64,000 bases of DNA from Nocardioides caeni (GTDB lineage: Bacteria; Actinomycetota; Actinomycetes; Propionibacteriales; Nocardioidaceae), in the NCBI RefSeq assembly GCF_004912195.1, contig NZ_STGW01000001.1, positions 397,552 through 461,551 of the forward strand, read 5' to 3'. Position 1 is the stretch's first letter; each line of letters begins with the position of its first letter. The translations under genes and the position numbers were made by a program. Shown here piece by piece: positions 1 to 8,904 of the stretch. The notes beneath the pieces were generated by a model. It was not told the DNA's origin. It did no database searches and worked only from the letters and a program-made list of their open reading frames with translations.

Positions 1-1283
1 AGGGCAAGCAGGACCAGGGCAAGCAGGACGCCGACCCGTCCCAGGACGACGCCGACTTCGACGGTGATGGCGATGGCGAGGGCGGGAGCCGCCGCAACCG
101 TCGCCGTCGCGGCCGCGACCGCGCCAACCGGGCGACCCGCGAGCCCGACACCGAGGTGCGCGAGGACGACGTCCTCGTCCCGGCCGCCGGCATCCTCGAC
201 GTCCTCGACAACTACGCGTTCGTCCGGACGAGTGGCTACCTGGCCGGCGTCGACGACGTCTACCTCTCCTTGTCGATGGTGCGCCGCTATGGCCTGCGAC
301 GCGGCGACTCGATCACCGGTCAGGTCCGGCAGCCGCGCGAGGGCGAGCGTCGCGAGAAGTTCAACCCGATGGTGCGCATCGAGACGGTCAACGGCGCCGA
401 CCCGGAGCAGGCCCGCTCGCGGGTGGAGTTCGACGAGCTGACCCCGGTGTCGCCGAGCGAGCGCCTGCGTCTCGAGACCACGCCCGACAACCTCGTGGGT
501 CGCGTCCTCGACCTGGTCGCCCCGGTCGGGAAGGGCCAGCGCGGCCTCATCCTGTCGCCGGCGGGGGCAGGCAAGACCACGATCCTGCAGTCGGTCGCCG
601 CGGCCGTCACCGTCAACAACCCCGAGGCGCACCTGATGGTGGTCCTGCTCGACGAGCGTCCGGAGGAGGTCACCGAGTTCGAGCGCACCGTCAAGGGAGA
701 GGTCGTCGCCAGCACGTTCGACCGTCCGGCCTCCGACCACACGACGATGGCCGAGCTGGCCATCGAGCGCGCGAAGCGACTGGTCGAGCTCGGGCACGAT
801 GTCGTCGTGCTCCTCGACGGCATCACCAGCCTCGGGCGGGCCTACAACCTGACGGCACCCGCCAGTGGCCGCGTACTGCCCGGCGGCGTCGACGCCGCGG
901 CGCTGTTCCCGCCGAAGAAGCTCTTCGGCGCGGCGCGGTGCATCGAGAACGGCGGTTCGCTCACGATCCTCGCCACCGCGACCGTCGAGTCGGGTTCCAA
1001 GCTCGACGAGGCGATCCTGGAGGAGTTCACCGGCACGGCCAACCTGACCGTCCGGCTGCGCCGCGAGTACGCCGACCGCGAGGTCTTCCCCGCCATCGAC
1101 CCGCTCGCCTCCAGCACCCGGCGCTCCGACCTGCTGCTCGCGGCGCAGGAGCAGACGATCCTGGCGGGCCTGCGTCGTCAGCTGGCCGAACGGGAGGGAA
1201 TCGACGCGCTGACCCATGTGTTGGACCAGTTGCGGCGCACGCAGACCAACTACGAATTCCTGATGTCGGTCCGCAAGTCGTAG
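1..1283 (+). CDS. rho: Transcription termination factor Rho (5' end outside window)
   Basis: Hexameric RNA-dependent ATPase that ends transcription at Rho-dependent sites. The reading frame is open from the window edge, so the start is missing. The first ~50 visible codons are rich in Asp, Gly and Arg, which matches the charged insertion between the N-terminal region and the RNA-binding domain known in actinobacterial Rho. After it come the cold-shock-like RNA-binding domain (around [20 protein letters not shown]), the P-loop AGAGKTTI near nt 562-585, Walker [17 protein letters not shown] near 799-846, and the C-terminal [20 protein letters not shown] region. rpmE follows 68 bp downstream, the usual actinobacterial order. 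Identity is certain; only the N-terminus is unseen. Confidence 0.97.
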   Translation, partial: GKQDQGKQDADPSQDDADFDGDGDGEGGSRRNRRRRGRDRANRATREPDTEVREDDVLVPAAGILDVLDNYAFVRTSGYLAGVDDVYLSLSMVRRYGLRRGDSITGQVRQPREGERREKFNPMVRIETVNGADPEQARSRVEFDELTPVSPSERLRLETTPDNLVGRVLDLVAPVGKGQRGLILSPAGAGKTTILQSVAAAVTVNNPEAHLMVVLLDERPEEVTEFERTVKGEVVASTFDRPASDHTTMAELAIERAKRLVELGHDVVVLLDGITSLGRAYNLTAPASGRVLPGGVDAAALFPPKKLFGAARCIENGGSLTILATATVESGSKLDEAILEEFTGTANLTVRLRREYADREVFPAIDPLASSTRRSDLLLAAQEQTILAGLRRQLAEREGIDALTHVLDQLRRTQTNYEFLMSVRKS

Positions 1284-1351
1284 GATTGCCCCTTGGCCCG
1301 GTTCACGTCCGCACCAGCGAGGCGACCCGGTCCCCCTGAGAGAGGACACCC

Positions 1352-1567
1352 ATGAAGAAGGACATCCACCCCGACTACGTCGTGACCCAGGTGACCTGCA
1401 CCTGTGGCGCCTCGTTCACCACCCGCAGCACCGCGAACTCCGGCTCGATCCACGCCGACGTGTGCTCGCAGTGCCACCCGTTCTACACCGGCAAGCAGAA
1501 GATCCTCGACACCGGCGGTCGCGTCGCCCGCTTCGAGGCCCGCTACGCCAAGAAGGCTGCCAAGTAG
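1352..1567 (+). CDS. rpmE: 50S ribosomal protein L31, zinc-binding form
   Basis: Large-subunit ribosomal protein of 71 residues, normal length for bacterial L31. It keeps the Cys pairs of the zinc-binding (C+) type: CTC at residues 16-18 and CSQC at 37-40, followed by the family signature [16 protein letters not shown]. The ATG is preceded by a good Shine-Dalgarno (gagaggac). It sits between rho and prfA as in Streptomyces and Mycobacterium. A strong stem-loop follows immediately, so it probably ends its own transcript. No zinc-free paralogue is present in this window. Confidence 0.97.
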   Translation: MKKDIHPDYVVTQVTCTCGASFTTRSTANSGSIHADVCSQCHPFYTGKQKILDTGGRVARFEARYAKKAAK

Positions 1568-1574
1568 CTTTCTC

Positions 1575-1614
1575 CGAGCGCCGGTCCGTCCCTGTCGGGG
1601 CGGACCGGCGCTCG
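1575..1614 (+). terminator. Stem-loop terminator after rpmE
   Basis: Perfect 14-bp inverted repeat CGAGCGCCGGTCCG / CGGACCGGCGCTCG with a 12-nt loop that can itself pair in part, beginning 8 bp after the rpmE stop. Only a short T stretch (tcattt) follows, as is common for terminators in GC-rich actinobacteria. Confidence 0.8.
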
Positions 1615-1620
1615 TCATTT

Positions 1621-1665
1621 GTCCGGGTTCCGAGGCTCGCTGCGCTCGCACCTCAACCACCGCCA
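1621..1665. repeat. Candidate dispersed intergenic repeat before prfA
   Basis: The stretch GGTTCCGAGGCTCGCTGCG followed by CTCGCACCTCAACCACCG sits between the rpmE terminator and the prfA start. From memory, near-identical modules (GAGGCTCGCTGCGCTCGC, CCTCAACCACCG) recur between genes in Nocardioides-like genomes. Only this copy is visible here, so the repeat status rests on recollection. It overlaps the space where the prfA promoter would be expected. Confidence 0.4.
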
Positions 1666-1683
1666 CTGTCTGACGGAGTCACT

Positions 1684-2757
1684 GTGTTCGAAGCCGTGGA
1701 GGGCATGCTCGCCGAGCACGCCGAGCTGGAGACGCGACTGGCGCTGCCCGAGACGCACGCTGACGCCCGGCTGGCCCGCACCCTCAATCGCCGCTATGCC
1801 GAGCTCAACGCGATCATCGCGACGTGGCGGGAGTGGCGGCAGGCCGGTGAGGACGCCGAGGCCGCCCGGGAGCTGGCAGCCGATGACCCGTCCTTCGCGG
1901 ACGAGGTCGAGGGGTTGCTCGCTCAGCAGGAGGAGGCGGCCGAGCGGCTGCGCCGACTCCTGGTGCCCCGTGACCCCGCGGACGACAAGGACGCCCTGCT
2001 CGAGGTGAAGTCCGGAGAGGGCGGCGAGGAGAGCGCGCTCTTCGCGGGCGACCTGCTGCGGATGTACGGCCGTTTCGCCGAGCGACGCGGCTGGAAGACC
2101 GAGATCCTGGATGCCAACGAGTCCGACCTCGGCGGCTACAAGTCGGTGACCGTCGCGGTGAAGGCGACCGGCAGCGTCGAGGCGGGCCAGACGCCGTACG
2201 CGCTGCTCAAGTTCGAGGGCGGGGTCCACCGCGTCCAGCGGGTCCCCGTGACCGAGTCCCAGGGCCGGATCCACACGAGCGCCGCCGGCGTGCTGGTCAT
2301 GCCGGAGGCCGAGCAGGTCGATGTCGAGATCAACGACAGCGACCTGCGCATCGACGTCTTCCGCTCCTCGGGCCCGGGCGGCCAGAGCGTCAACACGACC
2401 GACTCGGCCGTGCGCATCACCCACGTGCCGACGGGCATCGTCGTGAGCTGCCAGAACGAGAAGTCACAGTTGCAGAACAAGGAGCAGGCGATGCGCATCC
2501 TGCGCGCACGGCTCCTCCAGGCTGCGCAGGACGCCGCGGACGCGGAGGCGAGCGACGCCCGCCGCAGCCAGGTCCGCACGGTCGACCGCTCCGAGCGGAT
2601 CCGCACCTACAACTTCCCGGAGAACCGGATCTCCGACCACCGCACGGGCTACAAGTCCTACAACCTCGACCAGGTGCTCGACGGCGATCTCCAGCCGGTG
2701 CTCGACTCCTGTGTGGAGACCGACATGGCGGCCCGGCTCGCGGCGCTCGAGGAATGA
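1684..2757 (+). CDS. prfA: Peptide chain release factor 1
   Basis: Recognises UAA and UAG stop codons and triggers peptide release. From the GTG at 1684 the protein is 357 residues, the normal RF1 size. The GGQ catalytic tripeptide is at residues 232-234 within [17 protein letters not shown], and the stop-codon-reading tripeptide is PVT in [14 protein letters not shown] (PAT in E. coli RF1). The frame is open further upstream, through the rpmE terminator, but those codons look non-coding, so the GTG is chosen. The last codons overlap prmC by 4 bp (ATGA); PrmC methylates the glutamine of this GGQ, which explains the coupling. Confidence 0.96.
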   Translation: MFEAVEGMLAEHAELETRLALPETHADARLARTLNRRYAELNAIIATWREWRQAGEDAEAARELAADDPSFADEVEGLLAQQEEAAERLRRLLVPRDPADDKDALLEVKSGEGGEESALFAGDLLRMYGRFAERRGWKTEILDANESDLGGYKSVTVAVKATGSVEAGQTPYALLKFEGGVHRVQRVPVTESQGRIHTSAAGVLVMPEAEQVDVEINDSDLRIDVFRSSGPGGQSVNTTDSAVRITHVPTGIVVSCQNEKSQLQNKEQAMRILRARLLQAAQDAADAEASDARRSQVRTVDRSERIRTYNFPENRISDHRTGYKSYNLDQVLDGDLQPVLDSCVETDMAARLAALEE

Positions 2758-3608
2758 GCGACACCCGACGGCTGGTCCGCGAAGCTGCCGACCGGCTGGC
2801 TGTCGCCGGCGTCCCCAGCCCCGAGTACGACGCCGCGGAGCTGCTGGCCCACGTCCTCGGCACCACCCGTGGCCGGCTCGCGCTCGTCGCCGAGATCGCC
2901 CCCGACCAGGCGGTCCGGTATGACGACCTGCTGGCCCGGCGGGCCGCCCGCGAGCCGCTCCAGCACCTGACCGGCAGCGCCGCCTTCCGCCACGTCGAGG
3001 TCGCGGTCGGACCCGGCGTGTTCGTCCCGCGGCCGGAGACCGAGCTGCTCGCCGGCTGGGCGATCGATCGCGCGCGCGAGGTCGTGGCCGCAGGGCAGAC
3101 CCCGGTCGTCGTCGACCTCTGCACGGGCTCGGGCGTCATCGCCCGCAGCATCGTCGACGAGGTGCCCGCTGCCCGGGTCCATGCCGTCGAGCTCGACCCG
3201 GCGGCCCACGCCTGGGCCGAGCGCAATCTCGCCGGCACCGGCGTCGACCTGCGTCTGGGCGACCTCGCGACGGCGTTCGACGACCTCGTCGGCACGGTCG
3301 ACGTGCTGGTCAGCAACCCGCCCTACGTCCCCCTCGAGGCCTGGGAGTCGGTGGCCACCGAGGCCCGCGACCACGATCCCCACCTCGCGCTGTTCTCCGG
3401 CGACGACGGGCTCGACGCGATCCGGGTGATCGCCAGTCGTGGGCTCCGGCTGGTGCGTCCGGGCGGTGTCGTGGGGGTCGAGCACGCCGACGTCCAGGGT
3501 GAGGCGGTCCCGGGCGTGTTCGCCGAGGTCGGGGGCTGGCAGGAGATCCGCGACCACCGGGACCTGGCCGACCGTCCGCGTTTCGCGACGGCACGCCGCC
3601 CGCGGTAG
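2754..3608 (+). CDS. prmC: Release factor glutamine methyltransferase
   Basis: SAM-dependent N5-methylation of the GGQ glutamine in release factors. 284 residues: an N-terminal helical release-factor-binding domain, then a Rossmann methyltransferase domain with the SAM-binding motif [15 protein letters not shown] and the catalytic NPPY at residues 188-191 ([12 protein letters not shown]). It starts inside the prfA stop codon (ATGA overlap), so translation is probably coupled. The invariant NPPY and operon position make the assignment firm. Confidence 0.95.
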   Translation: MSDTRRLVREAADRLAVAGVPSPEYDAAELLAHVLGTTRGRLALVAEIAPDQAVRYDDLLARRAAREPLQHLTGSAAFRHVEVAVGPGVFVPRPETELLAGWAIDRAREVVAAGQTPVVVDLCTGSGVIARSIVDEVPAARVHAVELDPAAHAWAERNLAGTGVDLRLGDLATAFDDLVGTVDVLVSNPPYVPLEAWESVATEARDHDPHLALFSGDDGLDAIRVIASRGLRLVRPGGVVGVEHADVQGEAVPGVFAEVGGWQEIRDHRDLADRPRFATARRPR

Positions 3609-3628
3609 CGGACCCGGACGATGCGAGG

Positions 3629-4384
3629 ATGGACTCCGTGAGTGCCGAGCGGTTCCCGACCGAGACCGACGAAGAGCGTGAGACGGCGCTGGACGCCGCC
3701 AGCCGCGCCGTCCGACGAGGCCGCCTCGTCGTCCTGCCGACCGACACCGTCTACGGCGTCGGCGCGGACGCCTTCGACCCGGACGCGGTCGCGCGCCTGC
3801 TCGCGGCGAAGGGGCGCGGCCGGGAGATGCCGCCACCGGTGCTGGTCGGCACCCTCGGCACCCTGGAGGCGCTGGCCACCCGGATGCCCGCCTACCTCGA
3901 CGTGCTCGTGCAGCGGTTCTGGCCCGGCGCACTGACCGTGATCTGCCACCAGCAGCCGTCGCTGCAGTGGGACCTGGGCGACACTCGCGGCACCGTGGCG
4001 GTCCGCATGCCCGACCACGAGCTGGCCCGCCAGCTGCTCGACCGCACCGGTCCGCTGGCGGTGAGCTCCGCCAACCTGACCGGTGAGCCCGCTGCGCTCG
4101 ACGCCGACGAGGCCGAGCGCATGCTCGGCGAGACCACCGCGGTCGTCGTGGATGGCGGGCCCGCGACCGGGGGAGTGGCATCGACGATCATCGACGCGAC
4201 GGGGGAGCGACCGCGCCTGCTGCGTGCCGGGGCGATCCCGGTGGAGGTGATCGACGAGGCGCTCGCCGACCTCGGCCTCACCGTGGACACCGCCGCTCCC
4301 GGCGACGACGAGCCGGAGGCGTCGGGGCCGATCGAGGTGGAGGAGCCCGAGGCTCCGCCCGGCACCGAGATCGACGATGCGTGA
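3629..4384 (+). CDS. tsaC: L-threonylcarbamoyladenylate synthase (TsaC/Sua5 family)
   Basis: Makes threonylcarbamoyl-AMP from Thr, bicarbonate and ATP, the first step of t6A37 modification of ANN-decoding tRNAs. 251 residues with the YrdC fold: LPTDTVYGVGADAF early, then a basic loop KGRGREMPPPVL, and SSANLTGEPA in the second half. The last ~45 residues form an Asp/Glu/Pro-rich tail of unknown role; there is no complete Sua5 domain. A GTG four codons downstream (3641) is an alternative start. The 3' end overlaps the next gene by 8 bp, extending the prfA-prmC operon. Confidence 0.92.
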   Translation: MDSVSAERFPTETDEERETALDAASRAVRRGRLVVLPTDTVYGVGADAFDPDAVARLLAAKGRGREMPPPVLVGTLGTLEALATRMPAYLDVLVQRFWPGALTVICHQQPSLQWDLGDTRGTVAVRMPDHELARQLLDRTGPLAVSSANLTGEPAALDADEAERMLGETTAVVVDGGPATGGVASTIIDATGERPRLLRAGAIPVEVIDEALADLGLTVDTAAPGDDEPEASGPIEVEEPEAPPGTEIDDA

Positions 4385-5513
4385 ATATCTCGTCGTCTTC
4401 ATCGTCGCCGCGGTCGTCACCTACCTCCTGACGGTCGTCGCCCGGGAGATCGCGGTCCGGACGGGCGCGGTCGCCAAGGTGCGTGACCGTGACGTCCACG
4501 CCGAGCCGATCCCCTACCTCGGGGGGCTGGCCATGCTGGGCGGTCTCTGGGCCGCCTACCTCGTGGCGCAGCAGCTGCCGTTCCTGAGCACCCGCAACCC
4601 GTTCTCCGACGACGCCCTGTCCGTGCTCATCGCGGGCTCGCTGGTCTGCGCGGTCGGGATGGTCGACGACATCCTGGACCTCGACGCCCTGACGAAGTTC
4701 GGGGGGCAGTTGCTGGCCGTCGGCGTTTTGGTCTACTCCGGCATCCAGTTCAGCTACTTCTACCAGTCGAGCGGGACCGTGTTCTCGCTCGACCAGGCCC
4801 AGGGCGCCTTGCTGACCGCCTTCGTCGTGGTGGCCACCGTCAACGCGGTCAACTTCATCGACGGTCTCGACGGCCTGGCCGCCGGGGTGATCGGCATCAG
4901 CGCCGCCGCGTTCTTCCTGTTCTGCTACTCGCTGTCCTTCCTCAACGACGTCACCCGGGCCACCACGGGTGCCCTGCTCGCGGCGGCCCTCGCCGGCGCC
5001 TGCCTGGGCTTCCTCATCCACAACTTCCACCCCGCCCGGCTGTTCATGGGCGACAGCGGCTCGATGCTGATCGGCCTCGTCCTCTCCGCCACGGCGATCA
5101 CCATCACCACCCAGTTCGCGCCCGGCGACCTCACCCAGGGCGCCGACGGCGCCCGGGCCAGCCTGCTGCCCGTCCTGCTGCCGGTGGCACTGCCGATCCT
5201 GATCCTGATCGTGCCCCTGGCCGACCTGGTCCTTGCCGTCGTACGACGCACGCGGGCGGGCCGGTCGCCGTTCGCACCCGACAAGCAGCATCTCCACCAC
5301 CGGCTGCTGGAGATCGGGCACTCCCAGCGTCGCGCGGTCGTCATCATGTGGTTGTGGGCTGGTCTGATCGCCTTCGGGGTGGTCCTGGCCAGCCTGTTCA
5401 CGGGCTCGGTCGTGTGGATGGCGCTCGGCGCCAGCACGGTCGTCACGGTGGCCCTGACGTTCGCGTTGCCGGCCGCTCACACCCCCGATGCGGAGTCCCC
5501 GGGGACTTTGTGA
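4377..5513 (+). CDS. WecA/MraY-family undecaprenyl-phosphate sugar-1-phosphate transferase
   Basis: Membrane enzyme expected to move a GlcNAc-1-phosphate-type group from a UDP-sugar to a polyprenyl phosphate, starting cell-wall polymer synthesis. 378 residues and about ten to eleven hydrophobic segments. Family motifs are all present: HAEPIPYLGG near residue 40, the VDDILDLD aspartates, NFIDGLDGLAAG, FMGDSGSM and the cytoplasmic HLHHRLLEIGHSQ loop. It lies directly upstream of the ATP synthase genes, the same position as the M. tuberculosis Rv1302 WecA homologue. MraY itself is normally in the division cluster, so WecA-like is preferred. Confidence 0.9.
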   Translation: MREYLVVFIVAAVVTYLLTVVAREIAVRTGAVAKVRDRDVHAEPIPYLGGLAMLGGLWAAYLVAQQLPFLSTRNPFSDDALSVLIAGSLVCAVGMVDDILDLDALTKFGGQLLAVGVLVYSGIQFSYFYQSSGTVFSLDQAQGALLTAFVVVATVNAVNFIDGLDGLAAGVIGISAAAFFLFCYSLSFLNDVTRATTGALLAAALAGACLGFLIHNFHPARLFMGDSGSMLIGLVLSATAITITTQFAPGDLTQGADGARASLLPVLLPVALPILILIVPLADLVLAVVRRTRAGRSPFAPDKQHLHHRLLEIGHSQRRAVVIMWLWAGLIAFGVVLASLFTGSVVWMALGASTVVTVALTFALPAAHTPDAESPGTL

Positions 5514-5582
5514 TAACTTTCACGAACTCCCGGAGAAGCTCTTCCGGGGCCGTCCCGACCGCGACGAGAGAAACGGCCGCCG

Positions 5583-6065
5583 ATGATGACGACCGCTGAC
5601 CGCACCCCTTCCGTGGTGGCCCGTGCGGCCGCCGCGGCCGCGGCCGCGGCCGTCCTCCTTGTCGGCATCGGCGCTCTGGTCGGCGGAGCCGACGCGGTGC
5701 GCGGAGCGGCTGTCGGGGGAGTGATCGCCGTGGGCGTCTTCGCCTTCGGGGCCTTCAGTGTCGACACCGTCTCGCGTCTGATGCCGGCCGCCTCGCTGAT
5801 GTTCGCGATGCTGACCTACACGCTGCAGGTCGTGCTGATGCTGATGGCCTTCGTGGTCCTCACCCGCTCGGGTCTGCTCGACGACCAGATCGACCGCGAC
5901 TGGCTCGCCGGCGCCATCATCCTGGGCGCCATGGTGTGGATGCTGGTGCAGGTGCGACTGGCCACCACGGCGCGGATCCCGGCCTTCGAGCCGGCGTCCC
6001 CGAGGGCCTCCGGAGAGGTCCTCGAGCCCACGGTGCGGACCACGGCGGAGGGCGGTGCGCGATGA
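5583..6065 (+). CDS. ATP synthase subunit I-like membrane protein
   Basis: 160 residues with about four hydrophobic segments and a short polar C-terminal tail. Position, directly before the AtpZ-like gene and atpB, matches AtpI-type proteins (Rv1303 in M. tuberculosis), which help assemble the c-ring in some bacteria. Sequence similarity to AtpI is weak and the function is inferred from location and topology. Two successive ATGs (5583, 5586) could start it. It is separated from the wecA-like gene by about 70 bp, where an ATP operon promoter may lie. Confidence 0.75.
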   Translation: MMTTADRTPSVVARAAAAAAAAAVLLVGIGALVGGADAVRGAAVGGVIAVGVFAFGAFSVDTVSRLMPAASLMFAMLTYTLQVVLMLMAFVVLTRSGLLDDQIDRDWLAGAIILGAMVWMLVQVRLATTARIPAFEPASPRASGEVLEPTVRTTAEGGAR

Positions 6066-6095
6066 CCCGAGCCGACTGCTATCGTTCGCGGCGCA

Positions 6096-6332
6096 ATGAG
6101 TCAGCCCGAGGAGAAGCCCCAGGGCGATCCGTGGCGCGCGTTCGGCTACATCGTGGCCGGGGTCGCGTTCTACGGCTTCCTCGGTTGGCTCGCGGATCGG
6201 TGGCTCGAGACCCGATTCCTGGTCGCGGTCGGCATCATCGCCGGAGCCGCGCTGGGGATCTACATGACGGCCGCACGGTTCCGGGTGGATCCGCCACAGC
6301 AGCCGGACAGCACGAAGTCAGACGAGCAGTGA
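6096..6332 (+). CDS. AtpZ/AtpI family small membrane protein
   Basis: 78 residues with two transmembrane segments around VAFYGFLGWLADRWLETRF and VGIIAGAALGIYM, the classic two-helix pattern of the AtpZ family. AtpZ proteins are encoded at the head of atp operons and are linked to c-ring assembly and Mg2+ handling in some species. It lies 16 bp before atpB. Role is inferred from family and position. Confidence 0.82.
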   Translation: MSQPEEKPQGDPWRAFGYIVAGVAFYGFLGWLADRWLETRFLVAVGIIAGAALGIYMTAARFRVDPPQQPDSTKSDEQ

Positions 6333-6348
6333 ACGCAGAGGAGACCTG

Positions 6349-7149
6349 GTGACCTACGCAGCCACCATCAGCGCATCGGGCGACGAGTTCCACGCGCCGG
6401 GCCCGGCGATCTTCGAGCTGCCCTCGGTGTTCCCGTGGAACGGCGACGGTGTCGTCACCAAGCCGGTGCTCCAGCTGGTCGTCGCCGCTGTCGTGGTCTT
6501 CACGCTGCTCTACCTCGCGAGCCGCAAGCGGGCCCTGGTGCCCGGCAAGCTGCAGTTCGCCGGCGAGAGCGCCTACGGCTTCGTGCGCAACGGCATCGGC
6601 CGCGACATCATCGGCAGCCACGACTTCCAGCGCTACGTGCCCTACCTCGTCTCGCTGTTCTTCTTCATCCTGCTCAACAACCTCTTCGCGAGCATCCCGC
6701 TCTTCCAGTTCCCGACCTTCAGCCGTGCCGGCATGGCCTACGCGCTCGCGGGTCTGTCGTGGCTGGTCTACAACTACATCGGCATCCGCAAGCACGGGCT
6801 GATCGGTTACCTCAAGCTGCAGTGCGTGCCCTCGGGCGTCAGCCCGGCGATGTACCCGCTCCTCGTGCCGCTGGAGTTCTTCTCCAACATCCTGGTGCGC
6901 CCGGTGACGCTGGCCCTGCGTCTGTTCTGCAACATGTTCGCCGGCCACATCCTGCTCGTGCTCTTCGCGACCGGTGGCTTCCACCTGATCCTCGAGTACG
7001 GCGGCATCGGCTACGTCGCGGGCCCGCTTGCCCTCGTCCTGGCGGTCGTCGTCAGCTTCCTGGAGATGCTGATCCAGTTCCTCCAGGCCTACGTGTTCGT
7101 CCTGCTGAACGCCATGTACATCCAGGGCGCGCTCGCCGACGAGCACTGA
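6349..7149 (+). CDS. atpB: ATP synthase F0 subunit a
   Basis: Forms the two proton half-channels facing the c-ring. 266 residues, GTG start preceded by gagg. Multiple hydrophobic helices; the essential arginine lies in RPVTLALRLFCNMFAGH near residues 184-200, the most conserved segment of subunit a. It is followed by an 83-bp spacer with a perfect stem-loop before atpE. Operon order atpB-E-F-H-A-G-D-C is standard. Confidence 0.97.
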   Translation: MTYAATISASGDEFHAPGPAIFELPSVFPWNGDGVVTKPVLQLVVAAVVVFTLLYLASRKRALVPGKLQFAGESAYGFVRNGIGRDIIGSHDFQRYVPYLVSLFFFILLNNLFASIPLFQFPTFSRAGMAYALAGLSWLVYNYIGIRKHGLIGYLKLQCVPSGVSPAMYPLLVPLEFFSNILVRPVTLALRLFCNMFAGHILLVLFATGGFHLILEYGGIGYVAGPLALVLAVVVSFLEMLIQFLQAYVFVLLNAMYIQGALADEH

Positions 7150-7155
7150 TCCACC

Positions 7156-7184
7156 GAACCTGAGCCGTCCGCTGGCTCAGGTTC
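7156..7184 (+). promoter_or_regulatory. Stem-loop between atpB and atpE
   Basis: Perfect 11-bp inverted repeat GAACCTGAGCC / GGCTCAGGTTC with a 7-nt loop, starting 7 bp after the atpB stop. There is no T tract and the operon continues, so a partial terminator or an mRNA processing or stability element is likelier than a full terminator. It precedes an AC-rich unstructured leader and a strong Shine-Dalgarno (aaggaag) for atpE. Confidence 0.65.
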
Positions 7185-7232
7185 ACCCAGACCCTCACCT
7201 CAACAAGTAGTAACAACCGAAAGGAAGAAGCC

Positions 7233-7436
7233 GTGGAAGGCTCCGCAAACATGATCGGTTACGGCCTGGCCGCCATCGGTCCGGGTATCGCCATCGGTCT
7301 CATCTTCGCCGCCTACATCAGCGGTGTTGCCCGTCAGCCCGAGGCGCAGAGCCGTCTCCAGTCGATCGCGATCCTGGGCTTCGCGCTCGCCGAGGCGCTC
7401 GCCATCATCGGTATCGCGCTCGCCTTCGTTCTCTAG
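7233..7436 (+). CDS. atpE: ATP synthase F0 subunit c
   Basis: Proteolipid forming the rotating c-ring. 67 residues, a two-helix hairpin with a glycine-rich first helix ([16 protein letters not shown]), the polar loop ARQPE at 33-37 and the proton-binding glutamate at E54 in [10 protein letters not shown]. The GTG at 7233 is chosen because aaggaag lies at the proper distance; an internal ATG at 7251 would cut six residues. An unusually long spacer with a hairpin precedes it, consistent with separate control of the subunit needed in many copies. Confidence 0.96.
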   Translation: MEGSANMIGYGLAAIGPGIAIGLIFAAYISGVARQPEAQSRLQSIAILGFALAEALAIIGIALAFVL

Positions 7437-7472
7437 AGCCGACCGCTCTCCGCGATCGCCCGCTTCTACTAG

Positions 7473-8047
<575 letters not shown>

Positions 8048-8048
<1 letters not shown>

Positions 8049-8854
8049 TGGTGTCCTTCCGTGGCGCCTCCGCCGATGCCGTGGCCGTCCTCACCGAGCA
8101 GCTCGGTGGGGTCGGCGAGGGGTCGGCCGCCAAGGTGGCCGACGACCTCTTCTCCGCGGCGGCGACGATCCGTTCCGAGGCGACCCTGCGTCGCTTCGTG
8201 ACCGACCAGTCGGTGGCCCCGGAGGCCCGCAAGGGTCTGGTGACCGAGCTGTTCTCGGGCAAGGTCGACGCGGTGACGCTCGGCCTGCTCGGGGAGGCGG
8301 CCTCCCGTCGGTGGACCAAGGGCCGCGACCTGGCCGACGCGCTCGAGCAGCTCGGCGTCATCGCTGCCGTTCGGTCGACCGGACTGCAGGGCAACCAGCT
8401 CGTCGACGAGCTGTTCGCCGTGCGCCAGACCGTCACGGGCAGCAGCGAGCTGCGCAACGCGCTCTCCGATCCTGCCCGTTCGGGCGCCGACAAGTCGGGC
8501 CTGATCGACAGCCTGCTCGCCGGCAAGGCGCTCGCGGCCACCGTCCAACTGGTCAAGCAGGCCCTCAGCGGCAGCTACCGCACCGTGGTGGCCGCACTCG
8601 AGGACTACGAGCGGGTCGCCGCCGCGGTCCAGGGTGAGGGAGTCGCCACGGTCCACGTGGCCCGGCCGCTCGCCGCCGCCGACCAGCAGCGACTGGCCAC
8701 GGCCCTGTCCCGGCACTATGGGCGCACGGTCCACCTCAACGTCGTCGTCGACGCGGACGTCCTCGGTGGCGTTCGGGTCGAGATCGGCGATGACGTCATC
8801 GACGGCACCGTCTCCAGCCGCCTGGACGACGCCCGCCGCAAGATCGCCGGCTGA
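8048..8854 (+). CDS. atpH: ATP synthase F1 subunit delta (long actinobacterial form)
   Basis: Connects the peripheral stalk to the top of F1. From the ATG overlapping the atpF stop it is 268 residues, roughly 90 longer than E. coli delta, as in Streptomyces. The conserved C-terminal OSCP motif is visible: [20 protein letters not shown], then [12 protein letters not shown]. The extra N-terminal half ([19 protein letters not shown]) corresponds to the region between b and delta in the mycobacterial fusion. Confidence 0.94.
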
Positions 8855-8904
8855 CCCCGGCCCACCTGACTCAAGCAACGAAGAGGAAAGAGAAGGCACC
8901 TGAG

